IMG/VR virus record: IMGVR_UViG_3300042327_001884
Coordinates: 1 to 39,529 of that record
Direction: 5' to 3' (one strand)
Source of the DNA: a virus
Length of the DNA: 39,529 bases
The position numbers were made by a program, and so were the translations under genes. This document shows, one piece after another, positions 24,486 through 31,913 of this stretch (within the stretch, counting starts at the first letter, position 1; each line of letters starts with the position of its first letter). A model generated the notes under the pieces. It saw only the letters and a list, made by a program, of their open reading frames with translations, made no database searches and was not told the origin of the DNA.

Positions 24486-25214
24486 TTACCATTTTTTCAT
24501 CGACTCATTAATCGTCTTCCAATTTGCGTTGACTTCTGCGTTAGACATTTTTGATACTTGCTCCCTAGAATAAAAAGGCAATGTAGCACCGTTGGAACGA
24601 ACTGCTCCAACAGAACTCATTGCGTTTTGCTGATTCTTTTCAGTTACACCAAGTCTTTGCTTTAGCAGTTGATTCTCATGTCGCATGTAAGCATCGACTA
24701 AACTTCTACCTTGTTCGACTTCTCGCCAAACGTTGATTGGAATTTCCTCGGCTTTCACATCGGGATATTCGTTTAAGAAGGTTTGAAAGTCTTGCTCCTG
24801 CTGACTTCGTTGCATTTTCTGTTGTTGCTCGGATTCGTATTTCTCACGAAATCGCTTGTTCTCTACGAGTTCTTGAATAATCTCTTCAGGGATATCTTGT
24901 TCTTGGTAAGATTGTTGCAATTCTTGTTCACGCAATGCTTCGTGGTATTCGGCTTCCGTGGTGATTGCTCTTCCATTCCATTCATATCCTTGTTCAGCAA
25001 TGTAACTATCTCTTGCTTCTTGTCGAGTACGTTCAATCGCTTTCTCGTAGTTCATCCCTTTTTGAGCTAGTTCAACAGCTTTCTCGCGGTCGAGTGTTAA
25101 CGATTCTTTGTTGTACTTGATTTCAAGGAAATCTTGTACGTTATCTGATGGTTCAGACATTTGTTCAGATTCGTTTTCTACCACTTCGTTTTCGATGATT
25201 TGGTTGTCATCCAT
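24486..25214 (-). CDS. Scaffolding protein
   Basis: The product is 242 aa from ATG 25214, 8 bases after AAAGGAG; upstream in-frame starts are poorly placed. It is acidic at the N-terminus (EVVENESEQMSEPSDN), then a long Glu/Gln-rich coiled coil (EQELQQSYQEQDIPEEIIQE), and ends with a small basic helix (VNANWKTINESMKKW) of the sort that binds coat protein. Position between portal and coat is typical. It is expected to direct procapsid assembly and leave before maturation. Confidence 0.82.
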   Translation of the reverse strand: MDDNQIIENEVVENESEQMSEPSDNVQDFLEIKYNKESLTLDREKAVELAQKGMNYEKAIERTRQEARDSYIAEQGYEWNGRAITTEAEYHEALREQELQQSYQEQDIPEEIIQELVENKRFREKYESEQQQKMQRSQQEQDFQTFLNEYPDVKAEEIPINVWREVEQGRSLVDAYMRHENQLLKQRLGVTEKNQQNAMSSVGAVRSNGATLPFYSREQVSKMSNAEVNANWKTINESMKKW

Positions 25215-25270
25215 AGTTAATTCTCCTTTTGCCATGGTGGGCAAGATTTATCGCTATCGCATAAAGCGAG

Positions 25271-25429
25271 TCACTTCGATTTTTGTGTTATACGTTGTTT
25301 AGGTTTGAAATTGTTTGTCTTTTTTTGAAGAAGCGAACCAAGAGCCTCTTTTTGTTTCATAGGTTGTGGAGCAACTTCTTTGGTTGTTACGCCTCTGATT
25401 TTGCCTAACGCTTCTTTCACTTTTTTCAA
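25271..25429 (-). CDS. Small basic protein coupled to the portal
   Basis: TTG 25429 overlaps the portal stop and is preceded by GGGAGG at the right distance. The frame runs 52 codons to TGA 25271. The product is strongly basic (KKVKEALGKIRGVTT; NNFKPKQRITQKSK). It fills the 180-bp gap between portal and scaffold. Coupling and composition make it a likely real gene. It may be a minor head protein or bind DNA in the head, but the function is unknown. Confidence 0.5.
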   Translation of the reverse strand: MKKVKEALGKIRGVTTKEVAPQPMKQKEALGSLLQKKTNNFKPKQRITQKSK

Positions 25430-27216
25430 GCCATTTCACCTCCTCTCAAGGGCTGTTGTACTTGTTGTCCAGGTTGTTGTTGCATCTGCGGTTGCATTTG
25501 CGGTGGCATCGGTGGTTGTGGTTGCATCATCATACCCATGATCTGTTGCTCTTGCTCTTCTGGTGGCAACTGTTGGATTTGCATCTGCATCTCTGGTGGG
25601 AGTTGCTCGACAAATCTAGCCATCTGTTCGTAAATGAATTTCTGTTTCACATCTTGATTTTTTATATCTTCAAGAAGCGATTGTTTTTGTGCAATTAGAC
25701 CTGCTGGTATGCGTTCTAAATATTGCTTAAACGTAATCGACTCCTGTTGAAGTAACTTATCTAGTGTTTCAATCGAAGCAAGTTCAGACCAATAGCTAGA
25801 AGCACCCACTTCGATTTTCAAGCGAAATTTAATGGCTCGTAGTTGGTCAAAATCAAACTCGACCACTTGTCGTTGACCCAAGATTTCTGCATCAATCTTA
25901 CGCACTCCATAGTAGTTCGTGACGTAATCTAGCCATATGTAGCCCATATCCTCTAAGAACTGATACATATGTTGTTTAATGTTCTCTAAAGGCACGGCAG
26001 ACGCTTGTTGAACCGCAATGATAGACCGACCCGATGCACGTTCGGGATTAATATCTCCGAGTAAGTTATCGTTTGCTCCAAGCATATCCTTGGTATAGTT
26101 AATCGCTTGGTCAATCGTTCGCATCACTTGTTCAGACATTTGCCCTGCATTCATGTACTGAGCGACATTGGATATACTTTCATTCCCCATGCGTTCAATA
26201 CCGATGGCTGAACCGATTTGATTGTTCCAAGCGGATATCATGTTTTTGTTGTAAATGACTTTCGGAAATGCAGTATGCATCAGCGACATCATACTCATCG
26301 CAAACATCTTGTTGATGAATATTTGGTTGGGAATAATACCTGTTACAAGTGCTTGTCCGTGGTACGAGTTTTTGCGTAAGTCCCAATTCATCCATGTCAC
26401 AGGATACAAGGAAAGTCTTGTGTCCCATTCCTCACGAATTGCCGTGAATTTAGTGAGTTTCTTCGCATATACTGTTCCGTTTTTCTTATATAACTTCAAA
26501 AGAGAAGTCGTCTTGCCCATGCCTTCAGATTTGTTTTCAAGCTGAATTTTAGATCTATCTCCACTTTGATACGAAGAATCTTCATCGCTACTGATCTTTC
26601 CGACATCTTCTTCCGACATGCCATTGGCTCTTGCTTCATCTTGCAAGTTCGCTACAAGTTCCCTTGCGGAAATAATAATGTATCGTTGCTTTTGCACATC
26701 TCTTTCGTTTGGGTCACCAAAAAACACGTTCACGTTATCTATCGCATCAACATCAATGTCCCCTTGTGCCATCTGTCCTGTATCAATGTTTGGATTCCAC
26801 CACACATAACCACATGCATCGCCACTAATTGCAGAATCGAGTAGCCATTGGCGTAGCTTGTAATTCATCTTGTTCTTTTCCCACAACGTAGCGGAATAGT
26901 CGCTAATGAGTTGAGACGCTTTTTTAATCTGCTCTTCCTCTTCGGGAGTCCCATTTCCACTTGTTTCGGGGACAAAATGTAAAGTTGTGTTCTGACTCAA
27001 TATCGCAGATACGAAATAGTTGATAATACGCTTTAGGATGTTAAACACAGGAGTAGGAAGTCCGTTTGAAACGACTCCACTCCACTGGTCACCTGCGTAA
27101 AAGCGTTCATTCTTGTTCACAGTCTCGTATAAGTTAATTTTATGGTTGTAGTTTATCCCTGCCTGATACTGTTTCCACTCTTCGGTTTCCTTGCCGTTAG
27201 TCGCACTTTGTACCAT
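25426..27216 (-). CDS. Portal protein
   Basis: This 596-aa protein forms the dodecameric DNA gate at the unique head vertex. The early box 'YETVNKNERFYAGDQWSG' and 'PTPVFNILKRIINYFVSAIL' is typical of portals. 'FGDPNERDVQKQRYIIISAR' and 'GDINPERASGRSIIAVQQAS' are further conserved stretches of this group. The last 80 residues are Gln/Pro/Met-rich (PPEMQMQIQQLPPEEQEQQ), often a flexible end inside the head. Size and neighbours (terL before, scaffold and coat after) fit. Start ATG 27216 follows AAAGGAAG. Confidence 0.92.
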   Translation of the reverse strand: MVQSATNGKETEEWKQYQAGINYNHKINLYETVNKNERFYAGDQWSGVVSNGLPTPVFNILKRIINYFVSAILSQNTTLHFVPETSGNGTPEEEEQIKKASQLISDYSATLWEKNKMNYKLRQWLLDSAISGDACGYVWWNPNIDTGQMAQGDIDVDAIDNVNVFFGDPNERDVQKQRYIIISARELVANLQDEARANGMSEEDVGKISSDEDSSYQSGDRSKIQLENKSEGMGKTTSLLKLYKKNGTVYAKKLTKFTAIREEWDTRLSLYPVTWMNWDLRKNSYHGQALVTGIIPNQIFINKMFAMSMMSLMHTAFPKVIYNKNMISAWNNQIGSAIGIERMGNESISNVAQYMNAGQMSEQVMRTIDQAINYTKDMLGANDNLLGDINPERASGRSIIAVQQASAVPLENIKQHMYQFLEDMGYIWLDYVTNYYGVRKIDAEILGQRQVVEFDFDQLRAIKFRLKIEVGASSYWSELASIETLDKLLQQESITFKQYLERIPAGLIAQKQSLLEDIKNQDVKQKFIYEQMARFVEQLPPEMQMQIQQLPPEEQEQQIMGMMMQPQPPMPPQMQPQMQQQPGQQVQQPLRGGEMA

Positions 27217-27219
27217 GGT

Positions 27220-27462
27220 TTACTTCCTTTCGGGTGGATTGCCATCATAAGTCATGAGATTGTTTAATCCTTCCAAAACCATATCGGTTTCTTCCTCTTT
27301 AGGCTTCTTAGAATCGCTTCTAGGATGTTCTGTAGGCACAGGCATAGGTTTACCTTTCCCAATCGCAAAGCCATCTCTAAAGCCATTTCTGTAAGAAGCT
27401 AAATTCAGCAAACTTGATAAGAAAATCAGTACAAAGGATAGTGCGTATACAAATGTGTTCAT
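27220..27462 (-). CDS. Single-pass membrane protein
   Basis: This 80-aa protein has an N-terminal hydrophobic segment (VYALSFVLIFLSSLLNLASY, residues 5-24) and a Pro/Lys/Glu-rich soluble part. It sits between terL and portal, with its stop 4 bases before the portal ATG. The function is not recognised. Possibilities are a minor head protein or a membrane protein expressed late. Start ATG 27462 follows AGGAG. Confidence 0.5.
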   Translation of the reverse strand: MNTFVYALSFVLIFLSSLLNLASYRNGFRDGFAIGKGKPMPVPTEHPRSDSKKPKEEETDMVLEGLNNLMTYDGNPPERK

Positions 27463-27486
27463 GGTTCAACTCCTTTTTTGGGCATT

Positions 27487-27513
27487 AAAAAACCACACTC
27501 AATTGAATGTGGT
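27487..27513 (-). terminator. Hairpin terminator or attenuator before the membrane-protein gene
   Basis: On the - strand ACCACATTC-AATT-GAGTGTGGT is followed by TTTTTTAAT. It would reduce, but presumably not abolish, read-through from terL to portal. Confidence 0.7.
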
Positions 27514-27533
27514 CTTCTATTGCCATTGTTTAG

Positions 27534-27812
27534 TTATTCGAAGTTTGAATCTTCAATAGGAAAATTCTTGTTGTGGATGGAGCAAAGTGCGTAATTTTTC
27601 TTTATTCCATCTGTCTCTTCCAAAAATATTTCAACTGCGTGCATTTCCCCGCATTCCGAACAAAAAATTACATCATATCCAACTGATGTGCTTTTTGATG
27701 TTGCAGTTGGTTTTTTTGCTGATGTTACAGTTGGTATTGGGACTGATGTTTCAACTACTATACCTGCTGATGTTTCAACAGATGTGCTTTCTACTTCTTG
27801 GTTTTCTGCCAT
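27534..27812 (-). CDS. Hypothetical protein with Cys/His cluster
   Basis: The product is 92 aa from ATG 27812 behind GGGAGG. The N-terminal 45 residues are Val/Thr/Ser-rich with quasi-repeats (ETSAGIVVETSVPIPTVTSA). The C-terminal half has C-x2-C (FCSECGEMH) and C-x2-H (ALCSIHN), a possible zinc site. It overlaps the end of terL's operon by position only: terL stops at 27817, 5 bases before. The function is unknown, though its place between terL and portal suggests packaging or a head role. Confidence 0.55.
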   Translation of the reverse strand: MAENQEVESTSVETSAGIVVETSVPIPTVTSAKKPTATSKSTSVGYDVIFCSECGEMHAVEIFLEETDGIKKNYALCSIHNKNFPIEDSNFE

Positions 27813-27816
27813 GTGA

Positions 27817-29196
27817 TTACCTCCCAAAATTAATGTATGAATCGTCAATTTTTAACCCTAAAAAAGCGTCTGCCTTTGGCTTCTCGCTATTAAAGTTGTA
27901 TTTCGGTACTACGGTTTCGTTTTTAGTCGATGGTGCAAATCGCATCGAACAGAAGTAGCGAATGCTGTCTGCTCCGTGGGTCAGCTCGTGAGGTTCGTTG
28001 GCTACATCATTTGGTCTTTTGTCGTCATGTTGCAAGAGTGGTAAGTCTCGTATGAGATTGGTGCAGGTTCGCCATATTTTCATCTTTGATGTGCGTGTTT
28101 CTTTTCCGCTTTGCTCGTGCTTGGCAGTATACACTCTTAACCATTCTTTGACGTTGTACCATCCTTGCACTCGATCATTGTTTGACTTGACCAAATACAC
28201 GCCATTGTCCATAAACACCTCTGATGCACTCTTGCCTGTGTCTTGCCTTCTGTTCCATAAGTCTGGTGGTGCATAGGTAATCTTGATTTCCTCGCTTGTC
28301 ATCGCTTTAATACGCCTTACAGCTTCGCTAATGATGAGGTTCGGCTCATATAGTTCCTTATACACGAAAGCATTGCCTTGCATATCGACTGCGATCCAAT
28401 AACACGCCAACATATCTAATCCATAGTCAATCGTGCGATATCTATCCCAATGTGTGGGTATCTCAAACGGCTCGACAACATGGATATCTCGGTCGAACTC
28501 CTCAAAGTACTGCCCTTCAAACGCATCCCAATCGCCATATAACATCGCTCGTTTACGTGCTTCGGGAAGGTTCTCTAGGTTTTCAACGTATTCGGGATTG
28601 TTCTCCATCAGATATTTGTTCTCGTACACCGTGGATTTGATAAAGTTGTAGTTTTCTTCCTTCTCACTCGCAATGTAACGCTTATCAATAAATAACCGCT
28701 TCATCCACGTATGTCCGACTCCACCAGGATTGCATGTGAAGTACATCCTCGGTGCAAACTTCTCCTTCATATGTCCACTCGAACGATTCGACTCTGTTAG
28801 CGTCTTGAACTGAAACTCTGTGAATTGTGTCGATTCCTCAAGGAATATCACATCATATGCTTGTCCTTGATACTGCAACACGTCTGCTTCTGTCATACAG
28901 TACCCTAACAGGATTCTTGCTCCATTCGGGAACCTAAACTCTTTATTCTCTGCAGAGAAGTGTGCAATGTCTTTTAACAAGCTTTGTAAGGGCAGAACGT
29001 GGTTTTCTCTCAACTCTTTTAACGACCTACGTAACAAAAGGATTTGTATGCCCTCGTATCGACTCGCTAGAAGCACCGACTTCGTTCTAGCCGCCCAACT
29101 CTTGCCCCCACCTCTAGCACCGCCATATGCCGTATATCTCGCTTTAGATTTGAAGAACTCTATCTGCCTAGGATATGGGCTTATTTTGATTTGCAT
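27817..29196 (-). CDS. terL: Terminase large subunit
   Basis: The product is 459 aa from ATG 29196, behind GGGGGA; further upstream starts would add 53 poorly composed residues. The ATPase has Walker A at 25-33 (GGARGGGKS) and Walker B at 116-122 (VIFLEES), followed by 'CNPGG' (155-159). The nuclease domain begins near D257 in 'RTIDYGLDM'. It drives packaging of DNA into the procapsid through the portal. It is the first gene of the late operon. The small subunit is unusually far away (7742-8116). Confidence 0.93.
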   Translation of the reverse strand: MQIKISPYPRQIEFFKSKARYTAYGGARGGGKSWAARTKSVLLASRYEGIQILLLRRSLKELRENHVLPLQSLLKDIAHFSAENKEFRFPNGARILLGYCMTEADVLQYQGQAYDVIFLEESTQFTEFQFKTLTESNRSSGHMKEKFAPRMYFTCNPGGVGHTWMKRLFIDKRYIASEKEENYNFIKSTVYENKYLMENNPEYVENLENLPEARKRAMLYGDWDAFEGQYFEEFDRDIHVVEPFEIPTHWDRYRTIDYGLDMLACYWIAVDMQGNAFVYKELYEPNLIISEAVRRIKAMTSEEIKITYAPPDLWNRRQDTGKSASEVFMDNGVYLVKSNNDRVQGWYNVKEWLRVYTAKHEQSGKETRTSKMKIWRTCTNLIRDLPLLQHDDKRPNDVANEPHELTHGADSIRYFCSMRFAPSTKNETVVPKYNFNSEKPKADAFLGLKIDDSYINFGR

Positions 29197-29596
29197 ATGT
29201 CCCCCGATTTTGTTGAAAAATTTTTGGAAGGAAATGGTAGTCCGCTGAAAATGAAAAATTCTCGATAACGCATTGAATAATACACCCCCCGCCCCCCATT
29301 TGGGTTGACTACCCCATGCCACTCCAACTGTTACCATAATCACTAAAATATCCACTATTCGTCGACTTGTATCGGCATACAGTTACACTTTCAGCAATAT
29401 GTTAGGGTAAATCGCAAGAAACCCTGTAACCATGCGGGTTTGAGCATCATAGTTGTAGACGGGATTTAGACATGGGATATTGATTTCACGGAAACGACGA
29501 CGAAAAAAGGTTGATAAAAGTTGATAACCGTACAGCTCTTTGAAAACTGAATAGTAACGAATGAGATTAGTAATTCATATGAAAGGAAGTGAGAAT
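29197..29596. other. Non-coding divergent control region upstream of terL
   Basis: The region separates the - strand late operon from the + strand accessory block, so it should hold the late promoter and possibly the packaging site. A C-tract CACCCCCCGCCCCCC (G-rich on the late-operon strand) lies at about 29282-29296. AAACCC...GGGTTT forms an inverted repeat near 29420-29443. Two direct TTGATAA words lie at 29511 and 29521. No near-consensus promoter stands out, which would suit an activator-dependent late promoter. Confidence 0.5.
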
Positions 29597-29755
29597 ATGA
29601 AAAAAGTTAAAACATTAAAACAATTCGTTATAAAGACGGACGGCGTGCAATTCTATCTTATCCATAAAGATGAATTATGTTATGGAAAACATGCTGAGCC
29701 TGAATGGATAAGCGACACACTAGAAGAATGTATAGAATGGTCACTATCATATTAA
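29597..29755 (+). CDS. Small hypothetical accessory protein
   Basis: The product is 52 aa from ATG 29597 behind AAAGGAAGTGAG. It begins MKKVKTLKQFVIKTDG and ends 'SDTLEECIEWSLSY'. The composition suggests a compact alpha/beta fold, and no family is recognised. It opens the + strand accessory block and is followed by a leader-type hairpin before the next gene. Proteins of this kind are common in antirestriction or mobile-element leading regions. Confidence 0.55.
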   Translation: MKKVKTLKQFVIKTDGVQFYLIHKDELCYGKHAEPEWISDTLEECIEWSLSY

Positions 29756-29768
29756 AACAATAAAAAAA

Positions 29769-29799
29769 TAGCTATCAAAGGTGACAACTTTGGTAGCTA
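29769..29799 (+). ncRNA. Structured leader hairpin 1
   Basis: TAGCTATCAAAG pairs over 12 positions with CTTTGGTAGCTA around a 7-base loop. The sequence that follows, CCTAATAAAACTA..AAGGA, leads into the ribosome site of the gene at 29833. A second copy before the next gene keeps the pairing despite changed bases, so an RNA structure is under selection. Confidence 0.7.
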
Positions 29800-29832
29800 C
29801 CTAATAAAACTAAAAAGGATGGATATATAAGA

Positions 29833-30087
29833 ATGAAAAGAATGTTACATGCATTACGTCAATCTGAAATCGTAAAAAAAGAATTAGAAAAGCGACGAAA
29901 AAACCTAAAATCCAGTGATAGTGATATTTTTACAATAACTTTAGAATTTATCATGTTGTATAGAGTAGATTCCCATACACCAGACGACTACATGAAAATA
30001 GTATCACAAACTGACATGTACAATAAGCACGGCAACGAATATTCTGAATTGCTTGAAATCTTGTTCGAAAGATATGCATTCGAATAA
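29833..30087 (+). CDS. Hypothetical helical accessory protein
   Basis: This 84-aa protein starts at ATG 29833 behind AAGGATGG. It is basic at the start (HALRQSEIVKKELEKRRKNL), then acidic and helical (DYMKIVSQTDMYNKHGNEYS). No family is recognised. Both its leader and the leader of the next gene contain the same hairpin, which suggests common control of this block. Confidence 0.55.
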   Translation: MKRMLHALRQSEIVKKELEKRRKNLKSSDSDIFTITLEFIMLYRVDSHTPDDYMKIVSQTDMYNKHGNEYSELLEILFERYAFE

Positions 30088-30099
30088 CGAATAAAAAAA

Positions 30100-30130
30100 T
30101 AGCTGTCAGAGCTTACGACTCTGATAGCTA
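30100..30130 (+). ncRNA. Structured leader hairpin 2
   Basis: TAGCTGTCAGAG pairs with CTCTGATAGCTA around the 7-base loop CTTACGA. Compared with copy 1, one A-T pair has become G-C, an A-T has become G-T and a T-G has become T-A, so pairing is retained. The same CCTAATAAAACTA tail follows, then the ribosome site of the ArdC-type gene. Confidence 0.7.
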
Positions 30131-30161
30131 CCTAATAAAACTATAAAGGAATGACTATATT

Positions 30162-30755
30162 ATGACAAAGAAGCAATCAACTAGCAAGGATGAATTATAC
30201 CAGCTAGTTACTGACAAGATAGTAACTAGACTACAAGAGGCAATAGACAACAAGACTAGGTTTACATGGTTGAAACCATGGAATGGAACTACTAACCTGC
30301 CCACTAGCTATTCCACAGGCAAACCTTACAGAGGCGTTAACATCCTACTTCTTGACCCTGGATACTATGCAACATTCTTACAAATCCGTGATGCAGGCGG
30401 AAAAGTTAAAAGAGGCGAAAAAGCTCATACACTTGTTTACTTCTCATTCAAAGAAGTTGAAGTTAAAGACAAGAACAATGAGGCGCAAATTGAAAGAATC
30501 CCTTTCCTTAACAAGTATCACGTATTCAACGTTGAAACTCAGTGCGAAAACGTGCCACTGAAGGAGTTTATGAATAAGAAGTATCAACTAGACGAAAACA
30601 GGCTTGATGCTTTACTTACTAGCGGTGAATTACATTGGGCTAAGCATAAGAGTTGTCACGTACCAAAAAGACAATGCTTGATTGACTTGAAACAAAAATA
30701 TGAAACAGTATTCCTTGCAGTGTGTAACAAAGAATCATATTTCTTTTGGAAGTGA
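30162..30755 (+). CDS. ArdC-type antirestriction protein, N-terminal domain only
   Basis: This 197-aa protein matches the N-terminal ssDNA-binding domain of ArdC: 'LYQLVTDKIVTRLQEA', 'WLKPWNG', 'YSTGKPYRGVNILLLDP', 'DAGGKVKRGEKAHTLVYF' and 'PFLNKYHVFNVETQCENVP'. Full ArdC adds a zinc metallopeptidase domain with an HExxH motif, which is missing here. The last 45 residues (HWAKHKSCHVPKRQCLIDLK onward) are unrelated to it as far as I can see. ArdC-type proteins shield incoming DNA from restriction, so an early role at infection is plausible. The truncated form may be a stand-alone ssDNA binder. Confidence 0.78.
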   Translation: MTKKQSTSKDELYQLVTDKIVTRLQEAIDNKTRFTWLKPWNGTTNLPTSYSTGKPYRGVNILLLDPGYYATFLQIRDAGGKVKRGEKAHTLVYFSFKEVEVKDKNNEAQIERIPFLNKYHVFNVETQCENVPLKEFMNKKYQLDENRLDALLTSGELHWAKHKSCHVPKRQCLIDLKQKYETVFLAVCNKESYFFWK

Positions 30756-30757
30756 CG

Positions 30758-30777
30758 GAGGAGGCTTATGCTTCCTC
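30758..30777 (+). other. Hairpin after the ArdC-type gene
   Basis: GAGGAGGC-TTAT-GCTTCCTC forms an 8-bp stem with one G-T pair. No T-run follows. It sits where hairpins 1 and 2 sit relative to their genes, though its sequence is different. Confidence 0.5.
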
Positions 30778-30853
30778 TTGAAAGGAGGTGAGTTAAATAT
30801 TGTAATTTTATAAATAATTGTAATTAATGACTATATCATGAAGGAGATTGAAA

Positions 30854-31021
30854 ATGAGTGTAGAAAAAATAAATACCATGTACAAAGAGATATTAGAAGC
30901 GTTGCTGTCATCCACTTTAACGAACACAGAAAAAAGCGAATACCCTTGTTTATCACAAGAAAACTTGTTCGAGTACAGAAGACTCCTTAGAAAACATAAG
31001 GAGGAAAACCATGAGGTATGA
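30854..31021 (+). CDS. Small hypothetical protein (55 aa)
   Basis: ATG 30854 follows AAGGAG with good spacing, and the frame ends at TGA 31021. The product is helical (VEKINTMYKEILEALLSSTL; NLFEYRRLLRKHKEENHEV). The upstream segment AATGACTATATCATG resembles that before the ArdC-type gene. It overlaps the next gene by 11 bases. I do not recognise the family. Confidence 0.5.
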   Translation: MSVEKINTMYKEILEALLSSTLTNTEKSEYPCLSQENLFEYRRLLRKHKEENHEV

Positions 31022-31241
31022 AGTGTTAGAAATGTTTAGAACAACTTTAGATGTTGACCATACCCTATTTAGTGGCGATGAGTTATTAAAAAAGGATTGG
31101 AACGGTAAATGTTACGTTGTCCATCAATACGGCAAGATCAAACACTTCTACCCTACTTTTCGTGTCGAGGAAATGGACGACTACGGCAAACCTTTACTCA
31201 GTGCAGTACTGTACTTTGAAATCAGAAATGAGGATGTTTAA
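31011..31241 (+). CDS. Hypothetical accessory protein
   Basis: This 76-aa protein starts at ATG 31011, with AAGGAGG just upstream inside the previous gene. It contains 'EMFRTTLDVDHTLFSGDEL' and an aromatic-rich middle (CYVVHQYGKIKHFYPTFRV), so a small alpha/beta fold is likely. It is followed 3 bases later by the next gene. The function is unknown. Confidence 0.55.
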   Translation: MRYEVLEMFRTTLDVDHTLFSGDELLKKDWNGKCYVVHQYGKIKHFYPTFRVEEMDDYGKPLLSAVLYFEIRNEDV

Positions 31242-31243
31242 CT

Positions 31244-31558
31244 ATGGAAACGATTAAAGTATTAGTCAAAGAACCCGATCACCCCCCTTATGTAAAAGAA
31301 ATTGAAAACGAATTGCCAAACATGAAAGCAATTGTTGAAGGTTACATTGAATTTGTAACGCTTAGTAGAACGGCTTCACTTGTATGCAACGAAGAAGGAA
31401 AGCTTCTTGGATTACCTATCAACGTAAGTCTGTATGAAATTGATGACATCATTTGCGGTAATTTTTTTATATGTAGTGTTGATAATGAAGGTGAAACCAT
31501 ATCACTCAGCGATGCAGACATCGAAAAATATACCAAGCGATTTAGTCAGGAGATATGA
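31244..31558 (+). CDS. DUF3846-like hypothetical protein
   Basis: This 104-aa protein has the outline of a small family found in phages and conjugative elements: 'IKVLVKEPDHPPYVKEIENE' leads to 'MKAIVEGYIEFV', then 'VCNEEGKLLGLPINVSL' and 'ICGNFFICSVDNEGETISL'. I recognise this as the DUF3846 pattern, often encoded next to ArdC or antirestriction genes. The biochemical role is unknown. The gene is tightly packed with its neighbours. Confidence 0.65.
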   Translation: METIKVLVKEPDHPPYVKEIENELPNMKAIVEGYIEFVTLSRTASLVCNEEGKLLGLPINVSLYEIDDIICGNFFICSVDNEGETISLSDADIEKYTKRFSQEI

Positions 31559-31559
31559 C

Positions 31560-31826
31560 ATGCCAAAATACAAAGCGATAGAAGAAATCTTTCAACGAAA
31601 TGGTATCAAAGTAAATGGTCAAGAAACATGGGACACAATCGAATCTCAAGCGTTCCAGGAAGACATCATCGGACGCAAAAGTATCGACATGAAATTTGAT
31701 AAAGACGGCAAAAAAGTCACTGCACAATTCAAGATTAATGTGAAACGAGGATATGACAAGTCGCGTGACATCGAATACATCGACATGGACATCGAAGGAA
31801 TCATATTCCCTGTTCACATCCTTTAG
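31560..31826 (+). CDS. Hypothetical protein, paralogue of the gene at 35063
   Basis: The product is 88 aa from ATG 31560, behind CAGGAGATATG. 'GIKVNGQETWDTIESQAF' and 'INVKRGYDKSRDIEYIDMDI' match 'DISVDGKAVWDYIEKQVR' and 'VDVERGYDEKQDLGYTDIHY' in the protein encoded at 35063-35314. Two copies in separate accessory blocks of one small genome suggest a useful function, but it is not known. A strong terminator follows. Confidence 0.6.
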   Translation: MPKYKAIEEIFQRNGIKVNGQETWDTIESQAFQEDIIGRKSIDMKFDKDGKKVTAQFKINVKRGYDKSRDIEYIDMDIEGIIFPVHIL

Positions 31827-31844
31827 CCCTTTCGGGCTTTTTTT
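31825..31844 (+). terminator. Rho-independent terminator of the accessory block
   Basis: AGCCC-TTTC-GGGCT is followed by TTTTTTTG, overlapping the stop of the gene ending at 31826. Confidence 0.9.
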
Positions 31845-31913
31845 GTTATATGGCAATATTTGTAAAATTATGGTAAGATACTAGATAATAAATTGATTGC
31901 GAGGTGCATCGAT

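Noticed and set aside
29197-29355. N-terminal extension of TerL
   Set aside because: The extra 53 residues come from the C-tract region and have odd composition. The ATG at 29196 has a ribosome site and begins the normal TerL N-terminus.
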